The position numbers and the translations under genes are program-made. Shown in pieces: positions 1-6,070 of a stretch of DNA of 6,162 nucleotides. The notes beneath the pieces are model-generated. The model ran no database searches and was not told the origin of the DNA. It saw only the letters and a program-made list of their open reading frames with translations. How positions within the stretch are numbered: the first letter of the stretch is position 1; every line of letters begins with the position of its first letter. This stretch comes from CAIPFQ01 sp964641775 (lineage in GTDB: Bacteria; Chlamydiota; Chlamydiia; Chlamydiales; SM23-39). The stretch covers positions 1 through 6,162 of the forward strand of contig CAZXLK010000084.1 in assembly GCA_964641775.1 (NCBI GenBank). The letters run 5' to 3'.

Positions 1-128
1 GAAAAAGGACAGGATTTGTAGGATCGATGCTAGCGCATCGGCAGGATAGGGAAGATAAAAATAGATTTTATTTATCCTGCCGGCGCCGCCAGGCGCCGAT
101 CCTTCTATCCTGCAAATCCTGTTTTTTC
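1..128. repeat. Large nested inverted repeat (REP/MITE-like), possible bidirectional terminator
   Basis: Seen directly: the outer arms 9-24 (ACAGGATTTGTAGGAT) and 107-122 pair with one G-T wobble. An inner stem pairs 41-48 (GCAGGATA) with 73-80 perfectly, and a central hairpin pairs 55-60 (ATAAAA) with 66-71. Each arm also carries its own hairpin: 25-40 (CGATGC, loop TAGC, GCATCG) and 81-98 (CGGCGCC, loop GCCA, GGCGCCG). The two side hairpins differ in stem sequence but both pair perfectly. Each outer edge is followed by a T-run in its own direction (T122-127 on +, the complement of A2-A6 on -), so the element could terminate transcription both ways. It begins 8 bases beyond the stop of the leftward operon. 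Repeats built on CAGGATTT/CAGGAT words are, from memory, common dispersed intergenic elements in several phyla; whether this copy belongs to such a family is inference. Confidence 0.8.
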
Positions 129-129
129 T

Positions 130-918
130 TTATTCAGGAAGTCTGTGGCAGATCATGACTTTGGAGTCTTCGTCGATGCCTATCAATTCGTTTTCTTTTT
201 TCTTGTGCTTGTTCCAGCTGAAAAGATCAACGAAAGATTCGGAATAGGGGATTTGGGATTCTAGACAGATCTGTTCGATGGTTGTCTTTGTGATGGCAGA
301 CCCTTGGGGATCATGAAGCATTTTGTAAAGCTTGGCTCCCCCCTTTTTTCCAAAAATGGCTGCAAGAAGATCTGAATGCGCATGCATCAGGCAAATCTTC
401 GATGGATGCTTATCTAAAGAGATCAGGTCAAGAAGAGAGGGAAGATTGGTTTTCGACCCTTTTAACATTTTGTAATAAAAGCTTTGCAATTTGGGATCTT
501 TGAAAGAAACCTTTTCTAGTTGTGTGCACTGCTGCTTATTAATCGTTTCAATCCAATCATCTAGAAATTCTATCCCGTAGAAAGCTTTTAGGATTTTGCC
601 TGCTAATTGGTAGAGGGTCTCATCATCTTGGGTCTCGAGTAAAGGAAAGAGGTTGAGTCTTGCACAGGGAAGATTTCTGGGAGGAGGTGGGGATATTGCT
701 TTCGTTTTGATGGATGTTTTGTTGCCTGCAGTTTTTGGAACGTGTTTGAGAGAGGAGTAGAATTTACTCGTAGATTCTTCCAGGATGTGTCTGTTTGCTG
801 CCAGGTGGCCAAAATAGATGGATCTAGTGCGCCGGCTTTGATTTTGTTTGGAAAAGGAAAGGATGGTGGTAAAGCTTAGGATGGTCAAAATGGCAAAAAC
901 AAGGCCTAGAACATTCAT
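130..918 (-). CDS. Unrecognised membrane-anchored protein, last gene of the OPT/pseudopilin operon
   Basis: 262 residues; I do not recognise the family. One hydrophobic segment (about residues 2-22) sits at the extreme N-terminus and is followed by a basic patch (SRRTR, 28-32), a low-complexity linker with four prolines (77-80), and a soluble, mainly helical-looking domain from about 85 to 262. No positive charge precedes the hydrophobic segment, and it lacks the F-x-x-x-E start of a prepilin, so it does not look like a processed pilin. By the positive-inside rule the charges would favour a cytoplasmic C-terminus, although an uncleaved anchor facing the other way cannot be excluded. The start ATG overlaps the stop of the upstream GspJ-like gene (ATGA, 915-918) and no clear Shine-Dalgarno is seen, which suggests translational coupling and a shared role. 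Its place after a GspJ-like gene is where GspK stands in standard type II secretion operons, but I see no GspK sequence signature. The large palindrome follows its stop. Confidence 0.8.
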   Translation of the reverse strand: MNVLGLVFAILTILSFTTILSFSKQNQSRRTRSIYFGHLAANRHILEESTSKFYSSLKHVPKTAGNKTSIKTKAISPPPPRNLPCARLNLFPLLETQDDETLYQLAGKILKAFYGIEFLDDWIETINKQQCTQLEKVSFKDPKLQSFYYKMLKGSKTNLPSLLDLISLDKHPSKICLMHAHSDLLAAIFGKKGGAKLYKMLHDPQGSAITKTTIEQICLESQIPYSESFVDLFSWNKHKKKENELIGIDEDSKVMICHRLPE

Positions 919-1547
919 GATCGAAACCCATTTTCAAAGTAATTAACGAGCTCATTTTTGCATGGGAAAAATGCATAGGAACACGTAGTTTCCTTTTGTT
1001 TGACTCTCAGGCGGATCATGGAGGGCACATCTTCTCTACTTTTGATCCACTTCTCATGCCAGCCAAGCTCCGAGTTGATCTTTTTCTTCACATGTTTATC
1101 AATTTTTCCCAGAAAAGAAAATTGAAATTCCTGGACATTAGAAAGGAGGATTTCTTTTCTCCATGATTGGCTTTTAGATTCAGACGGCCAGAGGGCAAGG
1201 CTAAGGTTGTTTTTCTCATCAAGATAAATGCGGCCGATGACAGATCCGCTAAATTGAGGATCAGGATCAATGCCATGATCAAACATAAGAATGAGGCTCT
1301 CTTTTCTTTGATCATCGGCGAGCTTTTTCGTGTAAAGCAGGGATGGGGAAAGAAAAAGATCGTGAAGCTTAGTTTGAAAATGCTGCCTTTGCAAGCTGAT
1401 AGATCTTGCATCATCTAGTCTTGATTCGAGTGCAGCGCCCTTTGTCATCGCTGTAAAAAGACAGGTGAGAAGAATCGATACAAGGGCCAACCCGATGAGG
1501 ATTTCCAAAAGGAAAAAAGGATGTTTGATTCTTCGGCGAAAAAGCAT
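915..1547 (-). CDS. GspJ-like minor pseudopilin (prepilin-type N-terminus)
   Basis: 210 residues, the usual size of GspJ/PulJ. Seen: a basic leader (RRRIK, residues 4-8), then P10 followed by F11-F-L-L-E15 and a hydrophobic helix to about residue 33, the class III prepilin arrangement with the conserved Glu at +5. Further on, LLSNVQEFQFSFLG (134-147), W163 and W167, and DVPSMIRLRV (173-182) match the C-terminal pattern known for GspJ proteins ('LL.GV..F.F.YL', W, 'LP..VRL.L'). Family knowledge: GspJ sits with GspI, GspK and GspX at the tip of the type II secretion pseudopilus after cleavage by the prepilin peptidase. Oddity: the -1 residue is proline rather than glycine. Two cysteines (C189, C196) near the C-terminus could form a disulphide. 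The start lies 19 bases after the OPT stop with no obvious Shine-Dalgarno, and the stop overlaps the next ATG. It could instead be a minor pilin of a type IV pilus. Confidence 0.8.
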   Translation of the reverse strand: MLFRRRIKHPFFLLEILIGLALVSILLTCLFTAMTKGAALESRLDDARSISLQRQHFQTKLHDLFLSPSLLYTKKLADDQRKESLILMFDHGIDPDPQFSGSVIGRIYLDEKNNLSLALWPSESKSQSWRKEILLSNVQEFQFSFLGKIDKHVKKKINSELGWHEKWIKSREDVPSMIRLRVKQKETTCSYAFFPCKNELVNYFENGFRS

Positions 1548-1566
1548 GGATTATTCTATCAGTTTT

Positions 1567-3423
1567 TTACTTTCTTCTGGTAGCGAAATAGGCGAGGGAG
1601 CAAGCGAGGAGGATGTAGGTAATGAGGCTGAAAATGGGGGGGAGGATGCCGGGGGCGTCGGCGGGGATGATGTGGAGGACGGTGAGGATGGCGATGAGGA
1701 TGCCGATGCAGGCATCGCCGCCAATGAGGCCGGCAGAAAGGAGAATGCCTTGCTGGGAAGTTTCTTCGGTGGTTTTGTGATCGGTGTAGAGTCTTACGAG
1801 GCCGCCTGCCATCATGGCAGTGGTTAGGGAGAGGGGTAAATAGACTCCCAGGGCAAAGGGCAAGATGGGGACTTGTAGGATCGCCATGAGGATGCCGATT
1901 GCAATTCCAATGCCGACGAGCATGTAGGGAAGATCTCCTGCAATAACACCTTTGGCAATCATGGCAACGAGAGTTGCTTGAGGAGCCGGCATGAGATCGG
2001 AGCCGATGTGATAGGCAGTATTTAAAATATAGATTACATAACCAAGAGCAAGAGCCGGAATGAAAGCCCCAATAATTTCTGCAATTTGTTGCGATTTGGG
2101 AGTTGCGCCTAGAAGGTAGCCTGCTTTGAGATCTTGCGCAGTTGTCCCTGCTATGCAAATGGCGCAGCAGGCAACGGTTCCCATCGTGATGGCGGAAATG
2201 AGATAGAGTCTTTCGGTCCATCCTAAAAGAACAAAGGCTAGGCAGGTGATGAGAAGGGTGAGGATGGTCATTCCCGAAACGGGATTCGAAGTGCTTCCTA
2301 CAATTCCCACCGTAATGGAAGTCACGCCAATAAAGAAAAAGGAAAGAATCACAAGAAGGACAATCGTAAAGAAATTCATTGGCAGGCCGGGAAAAAGCCA
2401 AAGAATCATAATGATTGCAATCGATCCCAAAATGAGCCAGGCCATGGAAATATCTTGGTCTGTTCTTGGCACACGGGCTTTGGTTTTAAACCCGCTAAAT
2501 AATTCTTTTACGCTAACGCGGATAGTTTTGTGAAGAAGCGGGACCATTTTGACAAGGCTCATGAGTCCGCCGACAATCAATGCCCCCGTTCCGATATACC
2601 GGACGTAAGAGCTCCAAATGGCATCTGCCTCCATTTGATCGATCGGTATTGTTGAGGGGAAGATGATCACATCGCCCGTTCCAAACACTTTGATGAGAGG
2701 AATGATCATCCACCAGGCAAGAAGGCCCCCTGCCACCATTACGGCACAGATTCTTGGTCCGATAATAAATCCAACGCCAAGTAAAGCCGGAGTCGTATCA
2801 ATGGAAAATTGAGTCTTTTTAAAAAAGTCTGCTGTCCACGTGTAGGTTTCTTTCCAAAGATAAAAGGCATTGGAACAAATTTTATAAAGGGCGGCAATGA
2901 CCACTCCCCAAGTTGCCATTACGGCAGAGCTGCTGCTCTCTTCCCCTGCTTTTAAAATCTCAGCGCAGGCAGTCCCTTCGGGAAAAGGAAGGGTTTTATG
3001 TTCTTCGACGATCAAAAATCTTCGCATCGGGATCATAAAAAGAATCCCTAAAATCCCTCCCAAAGAAGAGAGGAGAAAAATTCTTCCAATCGATGGGGTA
3101 TCGCCAAGAAGAATGAGAGCGGGAATGGTAAAAATAACGCCTGCTGCAAGCCCCTCGCCCACTGTGGCAATCGTTTGGACTATGTTGTTTTCGAGAATCG
3201 TTGCATTCTTAAAGAAAAATTTTAAAATTGCCATGGAAAGAATGGCCGCAGGGATGGAAGCGGAGATGGTTTGGCCCACTTTAAGGGCAAGATAGCCATT
3301 GGCAATGGCAAATAAAAAACCAAAAGCAATGCCAAGGAGGGTAGCGCGGAGAGTAAACTCTCTGACTTGAGCTTTTGCAGCAATATGCGGTCGAAATGGT
3401 TGTGCCATATAAGCTATTAACAT
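1567..3423 (-). CDS. OPT-family oligopeptide (or metal-chelate) transporter
   Basis: 618 residues, full length for prokaryotic OPT proteins, with roughly 14-16 hydrophobic segments; it acts in the inner membrane. Signature stretches seen in order: NGYLALKVGQTISASIPAA (42-60), ILENNIVQTIATVGE (76-90), LPFPEGTACAEILKAG (145-160), GSTSNPVSGMT (376-386), AGTTAQDLKAGYLLGATP (425-442), LPFALGVYLPLSLTTAMMAG (521-540) and QQGILLSAGLIGGD (567-580). These define the bacterial/archaeal branch of the OPT superfamily, related to plant YSL proteins; members are proton-coupled importers of short peptides or metal chelates, and the substrate cannot be read from sequence. The start is uncertain: M1 (3423) or M6 (3408) are both possible and neither has a clear Shine-Dalgarno. 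The gene is divergent from the phosphoesterase (24 bases between starts), so its promoter probably lies within that gene. It heads the leftward operon with two downstream genes. Confidence 0.95.
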   Translation of the reverse strand: MLIAYMAQPFRPHIAAKAQVREFTLRATLLGIAFGFLFAIANGYLALKVGQTISASIPAAILSMAILKFFFKNATILENNIVQTIATVGEGLAAGVIFTIPALILLGDTPSIGRIFLLSSLGGILGILFMIPMRRFLIVEEHKTLPFPEGTACAEILKAGEESSSSAVMATWGVVIAALYKICSNAFYLWKETYTWTADFFKKTQFSIDTTPALLGVGFIIGPRICAVMVAGGLLAWWMIIPLIKVFGTGDVIIFPSTIPIDQMEADAIWSSYVRYIGTGALIVGGLMSLVKMVPLLHKTIRVSVKELFSGFKTKARVPRTDQDISMAWLILGSIAIIMILWLFPGLPMNFFTIVLLVILSFFFIGVTSITVGIVGSTSNPVSGMTILTLLITCLAFVLLGWTERLYLISAITMGTVACCAICIAGTTAQDLKAGYLLGATPKSQQIAEIIGAFIPALALGYVIYILNTAYHIGSDLMPAPQATLVAMIAKGVIAGDLPYMLVGIGIAIGILMAILQVPILPFALGVYLPLSLTTAMMAGGLVRLYTDHKTTEETSQQGILLSAGLIGGDACIGILIAILTVLHIIPADAPGILPPIFSLITYILLACSLAYFATRRK

Positions 3424-3428
3424 AAAAT
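3400..3428 (+). promoter_or_regulatory. Candidate sigma70-type promoter for the phosphoesterase operon
   Basis: TTGTGC at 3400-3405 and TAAAAT at 3423-3428 are separated by exactly 17 bases. The -10 matches the consensus in 5 of 6 positions but the -35 in only 3 of 6. It overlaps the start of the divergent OPT gene. A start about 7 bases downstream of the -10 (near 3435) would fall inside the Shine-Dalgarno at 3433-3437, which counts against this exact placement. Confidence 0.25.
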
Positions 3429-3432
3429 CAAT

Positions 3433-3437
3433 GGGAG
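3433..3437 (+). promoter_or_regulatory. Shine-Dalgarno of the metallophosphoesterase
   Basis: GGGAG lies 10 bases before the ATG at 3448 and supports that start. It is the only convincing Shine-Dalgarno before a gene in this window; the other genes show none or begin by ATGA overlap. Confidence 0.6.
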
Positions 3438-3447
3438 ATATTTTTCT

Positions 3448-4200
3448 ATGCGAATTTGGGCAATTGGCGATTTACATTTAAGTTTTGGTGTTCCGGACAA
3501 GAAAATGGACGTCTTTGGACCCGGCTGGGAAAATCATGCAGAAAAAATTGCAGCCAACTGGAAAGCAGTCATTGGGCCGGATGATCTTGTTTTGATTCCG
3601 GGAGATATTTCTTGGGCGATGCGGCCGGAAGAGGCCAAAGCCGATTTGGATTGGATCCATAGTTTGCCGGGGACCAAAGTCATGATTAAGGGCAATCACG
3701 ATTATTGGTGGGGCTCAATGAAAAAAGTGGCAGAAATTCTTCCCCCATCGATTCATTTAATTCAAAATAATGCATTTCATTGGCGAGGCTGCGCCATTGG
3801 CGGAGCAAGACTTTGGGATACTCCCGAATACAATTTTCATAAGTTTGTGGTTTTCCAAGAAAATCCGCGGGAAAAAAAAGAAGATGTAGAAGTAGTCGTG
3901 CAAGAAGAGTTGAATCAGAAAATTTTCGATCGGGAACTTGGCAGGCTTGACTTAAGCCTATCGCAGCTTGATCCAAATGCAGAAGTTCGGATTGCAATGA
4001 CCCATTATCCTCCCATTGGGTCAGATCTCGAACCCTCGCGCGCTGCGCAAATCTTGGAAAAGCATCAGATTCAAATTTGTGTCTTTGGGCATTTGCATAA
4101 TTTAAAGCCCGATCTCTCACTTTTTGGAACCAGCCGTGGCGTTCGCTATCTTTTAACATCGACAGATTATATCCATCATCAACCTATTGCAGTGCTATGA
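3448..4200 (+). CDS. Calcineurin-like metallophosphoesterase (predicted phosphohydrolase)
   Basis: 250 residues with the full set of metal-binding motifs of the superfamily: GDLH (7-10), GDISWAM (52-58), KGNHD (81-85), TH (185-186) and GHLH (214-217). These Asp, His and Asn residues hold the two-metal centre that hydrolyses phosphoesters. The form 'IWAIGDLHLS ... GDISWAM ... GNHDYWWG' fits the uncharacterised family I know as COG1768, found in Firmicutes and in Chlamydia; that assignment is from memory. There is no signal peptide or membrane segment, so it should be cytoplasmic. The substrate is unknown. A charged insert (REKKEDVEVVVQEE, 141-154) lies between the third and fourth motifs. It is the first gene of a rightward pair; its stop overlaps the next start (ATGA, 4197-4200). 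I recall a similar gene directly beside glgC in Chlamydia trachomatis, which would make this partly conserved synteny. Confidence 0.93.
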   Translation: MRIWAIGDLHLSFGVPDKKMDVFGPGWENHAEKIAANWKAVIGPDDLVLIPGDISWAMRPEEAKADLDWIHSLPGTKVMIKGNHDYWWGSMKKVAEILPPSIHLIQNNAFHWRGCAIGGARLWDTPEYNFHKFVVFQENPREKKEDVEVVVQEELNQKIFDRELGRLDLSLSQLDPNAEVRIAMTHYPPIGSDLEPSRAAQILEKHQIQICVFGHLHNLKPDLSLFGTSRGVRYLLTSTDYIHHQPIAVL

Positions 4201-4622
4201 GACCCTTTCTTCTTTTGGAAGTCCTCATTGCTTTTACCCTCGTTGCCCTTTGCGGCATTCCTCTCATTGTACAGCCGATGAAGAGTTACCGCTCAGAAAT
4301 TGCACTTCTTGAGGAAGTAGAATTGCAAAGACTTGCCGATTATTCTTTTTCGGAAATCAAAGAATCGATGTTGAGTCATAAAATTTCATGGGAAAAATTG
4401 CCCGCTATGAATCAAACAACCGGACCTTTCAAACTTGGGACTGAAATGATCCAAGTACCTGGAAGAGAGCCGAAGAAGATAGAAAGATCTTATACCCTTT
4501 TTGGCAAAGGGGAAAAAGAATCAGAAAATGGGGAAATCTACAGGATGATCTATGTAAAACTGCAGTTTTCTCCTCCGTTGAAAAAAGCTCCTACCTATCG
4601 TGTTGCGGTACAAAGAATGTAA
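4197..4622 (+). CDS. GspI-like short pseudopilin with a three-residue leader
   Basis: 141 residues. The N-terminus is MRP followed by F4-L-L-L-E8-V-L-I and a hydrophobic helix to about residue 25: the prepilin pattern with Glu at +5 and proline at -1, as in the GspJ-like protein of this window. The leader would be only three residues with one basic residue. No alternative ATG, GTG or TTG is visible in the roughly 60 in-frame bases upstream, and the ATGA overlap with the phosphoesterase stop supports this start; no Shine-Dalgarno is seen. The remainder is a small soluble domain ending in alternating beta-like stretches (YRMIYVKLQF, 115-124; YRVAVQRM, 134-141), consistent in size and shape with GspI-type minor pseudopilins (about 120-140 residues). 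No residue motif outside the N-terminus proves the subtype. The stop lies inside a small palindrome that begins the intergenic inverted repeat. Confidence 0.78.
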   Translation: MRPFLLLEVLIAFTLVALCGIPLIVQPMKSYRSEIALLEEVELQRLADYSFSEIKESMLSHKISWEKLPAMNQTTGPFKLGTEMIQVPGREPKKIERSYTLFGKGEKESENGEIYRMIYVKLQFSPPLKKAPTYRVAVQRM

Positions 4623-4738
4623 AGCGGCTTTACATTTTCGTGAACGTTTGCGCTTGCGCTTGCGTTACCGACCCATTCCCGTTTTTTTCGGGAAACGCAA
4701 GCGTTCACGTTCACGTTCACGGTTAATTGTTTACAATT
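4619..4738. terminator. Hexamer-rich inverted repeat between convergent genes, likely bidirectional terminator
   Basis: The 108 bases between the two stop codons are almost all inverted repeat. The centre is TTCCCG (4676-4681), loop T7, CGGGAA (4689-4694). Outside it GCTTGCGTTACC (4658-4669) pairs with 4691-4702 with one mismatch, and CGTGAACGT (4639-4647) with 4713-4721. The arms are runs of hexamers: mainly CGCTTG on the left, GTTCAC (the complement of GTGAAC) on the right. Two smaller palindromes overlap the stop codons: GTAAAGC-G-GCTTTAC (4619-4633) at the pseudopilin end and AATTGT-TT-ACAATT (4725-4738) at the glgC end. Position between convergent genes makes termination of both transcripts the natural role. 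A classic trailing U-run is weak on both strands, so the function is inference while the structure is direct. Confidence 0.65.
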
Positions 4739-6023
4739 CATACCCATCCGGCAAACGAGTGCCTGATGTTACGATGATGATCCCATCCCGGATGAAGACC
4801 CCATGATCGGTATCGTAGTTTTCTTTTTTTTCTTTGTTGATGAGTTTGACTTTGTTGCCGATCCAGACATGTTCGTCAATGATGGCTTTTTCAATGATGC
4901 AGTTTTCTCCGATTGCAAAATCATGGGGGATGGGCTTTTGATCATGGGTTGGCGGCATGTAGAAATGGTTTCCCATCATGACGGTATCTCGAAGGATGGT
5001 CCCTTTTTTGATGTGGGAGCGAAGACCGATGACGCAATTGGTGATCTCTTTGGCCTCGATGATGCTCCCTTCGCAAATGATCGAATCTTTAATCACGCTC
5101 GATCTGATCTTTGGGCCGGGGAGAAATGTGGGGCGGGTATAGATGGGATTTTGTTCATTGTAAGTATCAAGGCCTTGGGCGTTTTGCGTCAGCATGAGAT
5201 TTGCTTCATAATAGGACGCAACCGTTCCAATATCTTCCCAATATCCATCATAAATATAGGTGAAAGTTTTTTCTTTTTTTACGGCAGTGTCGATGAGATG
5301 ATATCCAAAATCATGCCGCTCATCTTGATGGACAAGGTCAATGAGAGCCTTCCGTTTAAATACATAGATTCCCATTGAGCCCAAATAATAGGTGGCTTTT
5401 TTGGGAGTAATTTTTCGCTGGTTAAAAAAATCGGAATCCAATTCGAATTTTTTTAACAAGTCAGATCCATTTGGTTTTTCCATGAAATCGATCACTTTGC
5501 AATCGGAATCAATTTTCAAGACTCCCATCCGATGCGCTTCTTTTTCATGCACCGGGATCGATGCAATGGTAAGCTCTGCTTTTTTTTCTTGAGCAAAGGC
5601 AACCATGCTTTGAAAATTGATGTTGTAAAGCTGATCTCCGGAGAGGATCAGAAAATAATCGGCTGTGGATTTAAGAATAGTGGAAAGGTTTTTTCTAACA
5701 GCGTCGGCAGTACCTGCAAAAAAGGCCCTTTCTCCCCCTTCTGTTTCTTGAGGAGTTAAGACATCGATGGACCCCGGATTGAAATTGTCAAAATGATACG
5801 TTTGGCTGATATGATGCTGCAGCTCGCCCGAAAGATATTGGGCGATGACAAAAATTTGCCTAAAATCGGAATTGATGGAATTAGAAATGGGGATATCTAT
5901 AAGGCGATAGCGCCCTCCATACGAAACTGCCGGTTTCGAATGGTGGATGGTCAGGGGATGTAGCCGCGTTCCTTGTCCCCCGGCAAGGATAATCGTCGCA
6001 ACCTGAATGGGTCTCTTGGGCAT
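4731..6023 (-). CDS. glgC: Glucose-1-phosphate adenylyltransferase (ADP-glucose pyrophosphorylase)
   Basis: 430 residues, the normal length for GlgC. It converts glucose-1-phosphate and ATP to ADP-glucose and pyrophosphate, the committed step of bacterial glycogen synthesis, in the cytoplasm as a tetramer. Seen: the nucleotidyltransferase loop LAGGQGTRLHPLT (13-25), SKPAVSYGGRYRLIDIPISN (29-48), GTADAVRKN (104-112), ILSGDQLY with the metal-binding D130 (126-133), MEKP (181-184), LGSMGIYVFKR (214-224) and YWEDIGT (261-267), then a C-terminal left-handed beta-helix region from about 300 to 430. The PAV-x-x-GGRYRLIDIP form is nearer the cyanobacterial/plant and chlamydial type than the enterobacterial one; the allosteric effector cannot be read here. 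The start ATG at 6021-6023 has no Shine-Dalgarno. The gene stands alone, convergent with the pseudopilin gene, and its stop lies within a small palindrome. Confidence 0.97.
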   Translation of the reverse strand: MPKRPIQVATIILAGGQGTRLHPLTIHHSKPAVSYGGRYRLIDIPISNSINSDFRQIFVIAQYLSGELQHHISQTYHFDNFNPGSIDVLTPQETEGGERAFFAGTADAVRKNLSTILKSTADYFLILSGDQLYNINFQSMVAFAQEKKAELTIASIPVHEKEAHRMGVLKIDSDCKVIDFMEKPNGSDLLKKFELDSDFFNQRKITPKKATYYLGSMGIYVFKRKALIDLVHQDERHDFGYHLIDTAVKKEKTFTYIYDGYWEDIGTVASYYEANLMLTQNAQGLDTYNEQNPIYTRPTFLPGPKIRSSVIKDSIICEGSIIEAKEITNCVIGLRSHIKKGTILRDTVMMGNHFYMPPTHDQKPIPHDFAIGENCIIEKAIIDEHVWIGNKVKLINKEKKENYDTDHGVFIRDGIIIVTSGTRLPDGYEL

Positions 6024-6032
6024 CTAAGCCGC

Positions 6033-6061
6033 ACAATAGGAACTTAATCGTTTTTCATCAA
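6033..6061 (-). promoter_or_regulatory. Candidate sigma70-type promoter of glgC
   Basis: On the minus strand TTGATG (6056-6061) and TATTGT (6033-6038) are separated by 17 bases; each matches the consensus in 4 of 6 positions. The -10 ends 9 bases before the ATG, so a transcript started at the usual distance would have a leader of only about 2-3 bases. This agrees with the missing Shine-Dalgarno and suggests a near-leaderless message. The 36-base tandem repeat begins 9 bases upstream of the -35. Confidence 0.35.
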
Positions 6062-6070
6062 GGAACAACA

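Noticed and set aside
130..918. GspK assignment for the last gene of the leftward operon
   Set aside because: Gene position would fit, but there is no prepilin-type start and no recognisable GspK sequence feature, so it is left unnamed.
1465..1827. Acidic, glycine-rich 120-codon plus-strand open frame
   Set aside because: It is antisense to the end of the OPT gene and the start of the GspJ-like gene; its composition comes from the complement of alanine/isoleucine/proline-rich membrane codons. No Shine-Dalgarno or recognisable domain.
1559..2401. 280-codon minus-strand open frame rich in His, Arg and Pro
   Set aside because: It lies wholly within the OPT gene in another frame. The OPT frame has conserved family motifs throughout, and the His/Arg/Pro composition is what the GGN/GAN-skewed OPT codons produce when shifted.
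2897..3295. 132-codon plus-strand open frame
   Set aside because: It is antisense to the N-terminal OPT motifs (ILENN, PFPEG); low-complexity composition and no start signal.
3686..4159. 157-codon minus-strand open frame
   Set aside because: It is antisense to the metallophosphoesterase, which carries all its metal-binding motifs; no independent domain is visible.
4626..4726. tRNA or small structured RNA gene between the convergent genes
   Set aside because: The fold is a single long imperfect hairpin made of hexamer repeats; there is no cloverleaf, anticodon arm or T-loop sequence.
4803..5378. 191-codon plus-strand open frame with phenylalanine runs
   Set aside because: It is antisense to the C-terminal half of glgC, whose frame is clearly conserved; the Phe runs mirror Lys-rich GlgC segments.
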